Below, piece after piece: positions 55,908-64,000 of a stretch of DNA of 64,000 nt. Under the pieces are notes generated by a model. That model was not told the origin of the DNA, searched no databases, and was given only the letters and a program-made list of their open reading frames with translations. A program made the position numbers and the translations under genes. Where the stretch lies: contig CM022677.1 of assembly GCA_012295275.1 (NCBI GenBank), positions 8,880,014-8,944,013 on the forward strand, read 5' to 3'. Source of the stretch: Chrysomallon squamiferum (taxonomy: Eukaryota > Mollusca > Gastropoda > Neomphalida > Peltospiridae). Each line of letters opens with the position of its first letter. Position 1 is the stretch's first letter.

Positions 55908-56070
55908 GTTTAATCTGAATATTAATGCTCTCTAACAGATTTCACAAAATGATAAGCTCTCTCATTATTGTTCTAACACATAAAAACTTCGGAAATCCGG
56001 AAAAGAAAGACGTCGGCAGACGTTCGGAAACTCTATTATTAGTATTCGTTATACCCACTGACGTAAAACG
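53173..56070. other. Intergenic region between lectin and acidic-repeat genes
   Basis: Divergent arrangement. It holds TCCA tetramers (about 53380-53415), TCTG (about 53510-53548), a large TATC/TGTC field (about 54085-54540), CA repeats (about 55520-55615), CAA (about 55805-55838) and (ATT)n (about 55857-55904). About 54720-55480 is ordinary AT-rich DNA with no exon seen. Confidence 0.5.
54085..54540. repeat. (TATC)n/(TGTC)n tetranucleotide field
   Basis: About 450 bp of TATC tetramers with a recurring higher-order unit containing GTCTACCAGATTATCTGTCT, seen about four times. Confidence 0.9.
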
Positions 56071-56074
56071 TTTA

Positions 56075-56165
56075 TGACGTCACAATTTCACTGGCAATTG
56101 TATTGCTGCGTTGCTTAATTTATTATAGGACAATATTTAGCGAATATTCACTATATATATATAAT
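56075..56165 (+). promoter_or_regulatory. Probable promoter of the acidic-repeat gene: CRE and TATA-like
   Basis: A perfect CRE palindrome TGACGTCA lies at 56075-56082, and a TATA-like run (CTATATATATATAATTT) at about 56151-56167. They are about 175 and 95 bp upstream of the start codon at 56250. The order and spacing fit a TATA promoter with a short leader, but this is pattern evidence only. Confidence 0.45.
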
Positions 56166-56249
56166 TTAGAGACATATTATAATTTGGACCTATAAATAAC
56201 GCATTCTTTGACAAATATTTTCAAATATTTTTCATTCTAAGTTTGAAGT

Positions 56250-56499
56250 ATGTCAGACCTGATGGAGTCAAGAATGAAAGCATTTGACCAACTCAGAGAA
56301 TTCTGGGAGGAACAAGCCCACCGGACAAGACTTGAAAAAAGAGGTAAGTTATATCTATGTATGTTTGTATGTATGTATGTATATGTCTATATGTATGTGT
56401 GTATGTATGCAGTTTAGATTTTGAATATTCTCTGTCTTATGTACGTCTTAGAGATTCTGCACGTAGGCAATATTCGGGAACACACTGGCGCAGGAGGAC

Positions 56500-56536
<37 letters not shown>

Positions 56537-57579
56537 AGACTTAATATTAGATACATACATATACATATACATAAATAGATATAAACATGTATGTGGTGTG
56601 TGTGTGTTTGTGTGTGGTTGTTAGTTATGTTTGTTTATTTCAGCTGACCAGGGAATGGGAAACGAGAAGAGAGTGTGGACACGACAGTCCACTTGCAGAA
56701 GTTGGAAGAGAACAGAAGAAAGAAGCGTCCAGAGTGATGTTTCAAGTGAAGAGAATTCAACTGGCTCAGATTGTTTGGAAATGATTTACTCACAGCAGAC
56801 AGAGAGCGAGGAATTAAATATTCAGTTTGAAGAATGTGACGAAAATGATTTTTATGAATATGAAGTAATGGAGGAGGAGGAGTTTAATGACTGTCGGGAA
56901 ACTCAGAAGGAGGAGTTTTATGAATGTGAAGTAATGGAGGAGGAGTTTAATGGCTGTCGGGAAACTCAGAAGGAGGAGTTTTATGAATGTGAAGTAATGG
57001 AGGAGGAGTTTAATGGCCGTCGGGAAACTCAGAAGGAGGAGTTTTATGAATGTGAAGTAATGGAGGAGGAGTTTAATGGCCGTCGGGAAACTCAGGAGGA
57101 GGAGTTTTATGAATGTGAAGTAATGGAGGAGGAGTTTAATGGCCGTCGGGAAACTCAGGAGGAGGAGTTTTATGAATGTAAAGTAATGGAGGAGGAGGAG
57201 TTTTATGAATGTAATGGGGATGGATGGTGAAGATTTGGAAGCGGCAGACAGAGATGTTGGTTTTCGGAATGAACAATCTGCTGACTTAAGTTATGGTGAC
57301 ACGGTACATGAAGGCATTATAGAAACAATGAGAAAAGTAGGGCTTGAGAAAGTTGTTTATTTATCACTTGCACTGTTTACACTTTTTTCCCTACTTTTAT
57401 CGGTGATTCTGGATTCTGAGGTTGAATATGACAGTGTCTTGACAAAAGTGTTTTCAAAAAAATGGTTGCGTGCCTGTGTCGGTCTCATTGTATTTGTATC
57501 TGTGTGTGTGTTGTTGTACATTTCTCTGTCGATGTATATTGCATATAGCGATGTTGTTTTCCTTTTCTTCATTATGTGA
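56250..57579 (+). pseudogene. Acidic 21-residue-repeat, two-TM protein with a frame break
   Basis: Exon 1 (56250-56343) starts MSDLMESRMKAFDQLREFWE and ends in phase 1 at AGAG|GTAAGT. Exon 2 begins at 56644 after TTTATTTCAG and reads in phase. About five and a half copies of a 21-residue unit (EFYECEVMEEEFNG then RRETQ) run from about 56850. Then the frame stops at 57228-57230. A second frame, open to 57579, carries on the expected 3' part: a polar stretch, two hydrophobic segments (VVYLSLALFTLFSLLLSVIL and ACVGLIVFVSVCVLLYISL) and the end. The last repeat lacks 5 bp near 57208-57214, which exactly accounts for the shift. So it is either a pseudogene or null allele, an assembly error, or a gene with two forms. 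I do not recognise the family. Confidence 0.7.
56849..57216 (+). repeat. 63-bp coding minisatellite
   Basis: Near-identical 63-bp units, each 21 codons, with only a few substitutions (GAC/GGC, TGT/CGT, AAG/GAG) and a GAG insertion in the first. High similarity implies recent expansion or homogenisation. The last unit is truncated and carries the 5-bp loss. Confidence 0.92.
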
Positions 57580-57616
57580 CCTATCCTCTCTTTCTATCTG
57601 TCTATTTGTTTATTCG

Positions 57617-57622
<6 letters not shown>

Positions 57623-57710
<88 letters not shown>
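57623..57710. repeat. (CT)n microsatellite
   Basis: CT array just after the acidic-repeat gene. A second CT array lies at 57862-57945, with TCTG/TATC tetramers between. AATAAA at about 57991 may be the gene's polyadenylation signal. Confidence 0.95.
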
Positions 57711-57714
<4 letters not shown>

Positions 57715-57857
57715 GACTGTCTACCTATCTGTAATTTTATCTATATCTCTCGATCTCCTACTACCTTTCTTGTCTTCTTATCTGTCTATCTATCCATCTG
57801 TCTATCTGTCTTTCTGTCTATCTCGGTCTCCCACTACCTTTTTTGTCTTGTTATCTA

Positions 57858-57948
<91 letters not shown>

Positions 57949-57999
57949 TTCGTTCTGTGTATCCACACTGGACGATAGTGCATATAGTAATAAATAAAG

Positions 58000-60900
58000 T
58001 TTGTATAAGAAATTTAGTAATAAAAATTTAGTATTAAAGTTTCTAATCTGCTTAACGCTAGCATAGTAGTAAACACTGTATAAAGGGTTAAAACTAAGGT
58101 TTATACAAAATTTGTTTAGTGAACCACTGAACTGTGATTGGAAATAAAATTTTAAATTTTCTTGTCATCACATCGACTAATATTAAATAATTTGAAACCT
58201 TTAATAATAGCGTTCTGTTTTTAATTTCTTACTTCTAGATTTCTTTAACCCGTTCTCAAAACAACATCCGAGGTATGCATATGTTTGTGTTTTGAATGTT
58301 CATCTTGTAAGTTTTTAGTTATTAGTAATATATCAGCTAGAATAACGACAACAGCAAAGACGTCAGCAGTGATAATAATTAAACTAAATTAACAAAAAGT
58401 AGGAAGTGTGATTCAAAACTGACCTAAAACCAACGCTGATGATGCGACAACAACAACAAACACAACAACAATAACAACAACAATAATAATAATAATAATA
58501 ATAATAATACAGTAAAAATAACTTTCATCGTCAATAACAGCTTCTTTCTTAAATATAGCTCATGGCGGAACGATATTAACTAACAGTAGCGAGGCGTATA
58601 TTAATAATTATAAAAATAAAACTTAAAAGAACTATTTATTAACAAGCCTTTTTCCAGTCTAAAAATTAATTATCCAAGTTTTGTGCATTATAATTTTGTG
58701 GTAATAAAAGACAAGTTCATAAATGAAATTAAAAATCTTATTTATTAACAAACCAAAAAGTTCTTATGTATATTAAGTACATTATATGACTTTCACTATG
58801 TATTAAGTAAAAAATAAGAAAGCATATTTTATTAAAAGGAAAACAAGGTTCAGGTTTAATTTCGTAATAAATGGAATAAAAATTCCTATTTTCCTCAACA
58901 ATGAAATAATGTTTACAAATCCCAGTATTAAACATTTTAATTTTATTTTTTAACTGTATATTATTTTATATGTCCTATGCATCCATTCCACATTCCTTTT
59001 ATTTATTTTTTTAAATACTTTATTTTTAAAAAACTTTATCTAACAATTTGTCTGAATAATTAATGATTACAGAAAGTAAAAATAAGCTATGCAAAAGAAA
59101 TTAATTATTTCAGATATTAAAAGTTCTCCATTAGAAGGAAAAGATAAAACTTTGAAAGTTATGAAATCTTAGAATAAGTGACATCACCGTCACAGCTATA
59201 ATAAATAATGTGAAATAAACTGTACAGAGCATCATTAATACTCTCCTGTTACTTAGTCGTCGTTTATTTATATATGCGATTATTCAGTTGTCGTTTTTAT
59301 GACACAGGGTTCATTTTATTTATTTCGTGGAAACCTACGTAGGCAATCCACGTGAACTATTCCGATATAATCATTGGCTGCAGTCCTGTGTTTACAAAAT
59401 AAATGTTCTATTTCTGGAATTTTCACGCTATTTTATTTTATTTTAAGCTTTTGTATGAGCACTGATCTTTACGATGTTTAAACTGTTTTAGTAATCATTC
59501 ACGTATGACACGGAAATGGGTCATACGCATTGAAAACTTTATTTTTTTTTTTTTTTTTTTTTAGTTAAATCATTTTGCATATTAGCCATAATGAGGCTAT
59601 CTGTCGAAGGAATGGATATGTATCATAGATTTTCTTTCTTTATTTATTTTAAATTTAATACTTTATTTGTTTACAAATGAAATTAAAAAATTATATATAA
59701 TTTCGATGCGAATAAATGAACCTCTTGTTTCTATACGGTGATTTGAAGGGACACAACTCTAATGTTTACTTCTTTTTTTAATTATAAAAAAGTTTTTAGG
59801 AATCTTGTTCTTAATTTGACAGTTTGTAATATTATTACTGTTACTGTTGTGTTTTGTTTGTTTGTTGTTGTTTTGTTGTTTGTTTTTTGTTTTTTACAAA
59901 ATAACACTATATTTCTACTAAAAACAAATCCTGTAATCTGTATAATAAATTATTTATTTATTTATTTATTTCAGTTTCCAATATAATATAACAATTTGTT
60001 GTGTGTTCTTCCAATAAAATTAATCCATCTAAACTGGATATTATTGATTTTTTCAACTGTAACATTATTAAAAATTACTTTCCAGTTTTGGACATAAATT
60101 TAAAACTAATTATCCCAGATTTACACATATAGACACAAGAGTGAGGAGGTTGCTTATATATTTAGTCTTTAGATTTGAAATTTATTGTTTTTATGCAGGC
60201 TTCTAAAATGTTCAACAACTTTCTGTGGGATTAAAAATATTTACACAGTATCAGTGTCAAAATCTCAATAGAATTAAGTAAGGATCAAACTTCAGTGTCA
60301 CATACAGTGATCAGAAATGTATCCTGATCATCAACAACAGGTGACTAGTTTAATTTGTCTTTGAAGTAATTTGTATGGATAGCAATATATAAACTTTATA
60401 TTACTGTATACATAATATATATAAAATTTGGTAAGTACTTTGTGAATGGGTTTGTTTTTTCAGATAGGATTATTATTAATAAATGTTATAAATAACTGCA
60501 ACATAGTAAGACAAGAAACAAAAAAAATGTAAGTTATGTAATTGGAAGAAATTGCATATCAATAAATAAACAAAGAAGTATATTTACCTGGATTAAAAAA
60601 GGCTTCTTCTTTGGATCACAACAAAAGTTAAAAGATCTAAAACAAAATATTTTTTATGAAATATATCCACAAATAGCAGTCCAGCTGCATACTAACTGTC
60701 CTGTCTCTCTTTCACTCTAGCTCTCTTCCATTATTTATTTGTATATTTAATTTACTGTATTTGTTCATTATTTGTTATAATCTTTTTGTTTTTGTTTAAT
60801 ATTTCAGTCCCTCTTTCAGTGCTTACTGTCATTTTTGTTTATCTGGATTTTTAATAAAATCTTCAATGTTTATATTATAGTTCAATTGATCGCAGTTTTC

Positions 60901-63900
60901 AGTTATAGAATAGATAATTCCTCTTTTTTGAAACAATTATTAAACCAGCATATTTATATATTTCAGGCCTGATTATGGATAGATAAGGTTCAATGACAAA
61001 GGCAATCACTGGAAGAGTATTAAGATTACTTATATGAAAAATAAAAACAATTAAAATCTTAATGTCATGAACATTTTTAAAATACATAATTTCTTGAAAA
61101 ACACTGGCATATGAAATAGATTTTTATGATTAATGACAGGGAATCTTTGGTGATATGAAAAAATCAGTTTACACTCATTAAAGCAAAATGAAATTATATA
61201 AGTAAGTGCATTTAAAAGTTTTTAAAAACTGGATGATGTTGATAATGAGTGATGATGTGTTAAACCTCCTGCCTAAGGAGACCTCCTGTTTCAATCCTAT
61301 TTCCTTTATAAATAAATCTATTTAATTATTATTTTATTATTTTATTTTTTTTATTTTTTTTGTTAATGACTGTAAACTGAATTTAAAGTTTCTCTTCTCA
61401 ACAGCACTATTATCACAATCTTCAACTTTTATTATTTGACAGATAATGAAATATGTTATGAATGTGTTTTCAACTTTCAACTGTATTGTCAATGGTTATG
61501 TAAGTTTTAAGTTACACTCACAATTCAAAGTTCTGCATGCAAACTGGGTTCACATTAACCCTATCAAACATACTTTCTAGAAGTGATTATGATGTGGCCT
61601 ACATAGATTATGAATATAATCCATCTGGACATTTTAATTAAAAATCAAGTGATTCATTAATAACTATATTTTTTGTTTAAGCAGAAACCACTCAGGATTG
61701 TCTTTCATTAATCAATAAATTATGATATGTAGTGTACCAGAGTTATTGCCATCATATTTTTCTTTGATGTATTATTATTATTATTATTACTATTGCTACA
61801 TTGTGATTATTGTTATTATTATAAATATTATTATCAGCAGACAAAATATATAAATATAGGAATTTTCTATTAACTGTCACATAACTGAAATGAAGAACAG
61901 TTTTAAAGTTTCTTATTTCTCTTCCTTGTGACATTCAAGTAAATTATTGATATTTCTTAAATTAGAACTGTTATATAGAATTTACTCTATATGTGAAACA
62001 AATCTTAACTGATAAAAATTTAAAATTACGAAAGTTATATAGAACAGTTACTAATGAAATTTTATTATTAAAAAATGAATAAATGAGGATCTAAGGGAGA
62101 AACAGATATAAATTCTCTATTATTTTTACCAGTGTACAATTATTATTTGTTTTTGTTTTTTTTACCCACTGAATGTTTGTGTAACATAGACTCACACAAC
62201 ACCCAGATTCTTTAGTTTTGATGAGCATATTTTGTTACTATTTATTATGAATAAGTATCATTTAATTCTTTCAGGAATAAATATTACTCTTATTAGCATC
62301 ATTGTTAATATCTTATCTCAAAGCACTCTAAAATAATTTTTTATGGTTTTCAGTTTACTGCATTCAAAAGAGTAATGGTATCAGCAAATACTGATAAACA
62401 TCCTTGTTATTATCTTATCTCTATTATTAAAAAGTTACAATAGCTTTTTATGGTTTTCAGTTTACTGTAGTGAAAATAGTAACATTATCAGCAAACAAGT
62501 GATAAACATAATTTATTTACTGTAATTATTCACTATTTACCATTATTACATCCGCTAGTGCTTATATAAACTAGTAATAATAAAACAGTATTAAAAATAA
62601 AATACAAAAGCTTTTTTCTTGACAATGATTTTTAATATCTTTTTTATGGTATAAATTTGTATAATTATATATACATGCTTTTTTTGTTATGAAAGTTGAA
62701 ACATGCATGGCATAAAAGAAAACTGAATTAACAAGTGTATTTTGACTTTATATACAAATGTAAGCAAAACAATAAAAAATCAGCTGTAAAATTAAAGATG
62801 TATTTCTAGCAAAAATAAATAATAAATAAAATAAAATTAGTATTCCCACAATGTTTAAATAAACATAGTTATGTGTTATAATAAGACATTTCAGATATAA
62901 AAAGAAATTAACAAATTAGAAAATTATCTCTATATTAGATAGAAAAAAGATTATTGTATCTGTTAATATATAAGAGCAATTTTCATTTTGAAAATGTAAC
63001 CTGGATTTGTAATAAATACAAATGTTTTCTATTTTACATGACTTAGCAGAATATTTTCATCACTCATTCAGTTATATAACTACCAATTCCAAACAATGAA
63101 AAGAAATAATAATAATAAATTAATATATAATATAAGCAAGCATTAAATAAAAATTTTAGAAAATGTTTTATATTTCCACAATAATAAAGTTTGAAAATCA
63201 AAAGGTCATCGTTTTTACTTTTCTTTTTTGTTTTAATGAGAAACATGAGGTAATTATTCATTAAAAAGAACAAAGATGATCATTTCCAAAAATACAGATT
63301 TGAATATTTATTTATCACGAATGTAAAACCAGTAATACATTACAAGAAGAATCCAAAATATGAAATTGTACACTAAGACATTATATGATAAATTAAATTT
63401 TATAACTATAAAATAGAAATAAAAATTTCTTTTATGTTTGACAATTTATTTTATAAAATAGAAATTATTACAGGCTGACAATGACCCATCTAGGAACCTC
63501 AATGGTTATAAATGTATCTCAGAAAATAATAATAATGAAAATATATTTAATAAGTCAAAAACCAGTAAATAATTTCAAATAAAAGTCTTAAAAGTTTTCC
63601 TATTGTTCAGAATGAATTACCACCTTTGATACATGAAACAAACAGGATAATTTTGCTAGTAACTGATTTAGAAGAATAATCCAAGAAAATATATATATAT
63701 TTTTTTATTTAAATAATAATTATTACTATAATTACTATTTTAAAAAATTACACCTCAATATTGATGCTCAATAAATAAAAATATTAAGTATTTATGATTG
63801 TTTGTTCATTACACAATTTCCTTTCATAAAGATTGGAGATATTAAATGTACTCAGAAAGCACAGTATATTACAATTGTAAATCTCATTCAATTTAAATTT

Positions 63901-64000
63901 ATATTCTATTTTAAATTTATTCATTAGTGAAAATAAAATGGATGGTCTTTTTTATATTTTTATGCAGAAGTAATATATTTCTTTAAAACAGAAGAAAAAA
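58000..64000. other. AT-rich gene-poor tail of the window
   Basis: About 6 kb with few microsatellites: (AAT)n at about 58482-58508, poly-T at about 59540-59562, (TTA)n at about 61771-61790. No exon chain, RNA gene or transposon end was recognised. One splice-flanked segment on the minus strand (60588-60636) could be a tiny exon but has no partner. Confidence 0.5.

Noticed and set aside
60588-60636. Possible 49-bp minus-strand exon (SFNFCCDPKKKPFLIQ) between GTTTTAG and GTAAAT
   Set aside because: Good splice ends, but too short and without any neighbouring exon in phase.

Overview
This is an intron-rich, AT-rich eukaryotic nuclear window packed with (CT)n, (TAA)n, (CA)n and (TATC)n arrays. 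The gene content (a calexcitin-type EF-hand protein, a secreted PAN-sushi-galectin chimera, a TNF-receptor-type cysteine-rich protein, an SLC5 transporter, and Tigger and Tc1 relics) suggests a lophotrochozoan animal, most likely a mollusc. The species cannot be fixed from sequence alone. All gene models below were built by hand from splice sites and codon phase; none has transcript support here.

Layout. (1) 1-5.3 kb: repeats and AT-rich DNA with one promoter-like patch. (2) 5.38-6.32 kb, minus: a small TNFR-superfamily-like gene (signal-peptide exon plus cysteine-rich exon), followed at 8.2 kb by a broken copy of its first exon. (3) 8.74-17.39 kb, minus: a complete 16-exon, 634-residue SLC5A8/SLC5A6-type sodium-coupled solute transporter; its introns hold a Tigger-type MITE and long microsatellites. 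(4) 17.4-21.5 kb: divergent intergenic region with a 766-bp Tigger remnant. (5) 21.56-31.34 kb, plus: a 19-exon, 939-residue protein with a possible N-myristoylation signal, a long leucine-rich-repeat region, and a C-terminal RRM-like fold followed by a charged helical tail. I do not recognise this architecture, and it is the best candidate for something undescribed. (6) 34.94-46.43 kb, minus: a calexcitin-like EF-hand gene, phase-consistent except for one exon I cannot find in the large intron that carries a dead Tc1/mariner copy. (7) 48.15-53.17 kb, minus: a complete 7-exon, 396-residue secreted PAN, Cys-rich, sushi, sushi, galectin protein. (8) 56.25-57.58 kb, plus: a two-exon acidic-repeat, two-TM protein whose frame is broken by an apparent 5-bp deletion inside its own 63-bp repeat. 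(9) 57.6-64 kb: AT-rich DNA with no convincing gene.

The genes do not form an operon or an obvious pathway. Two of them (TNFR-like, PAN-sushi-galectin) look secreted or cell-surface and would fit innate recognition or signalling. Repeat expansion is repeatedly tied to gene structure here: a splice donor sits at the edge of a GA array, an intronic satellite resembles an exon boundary, a coding minisatellite is broken, and an exon has been duplicated next to a tandem array.
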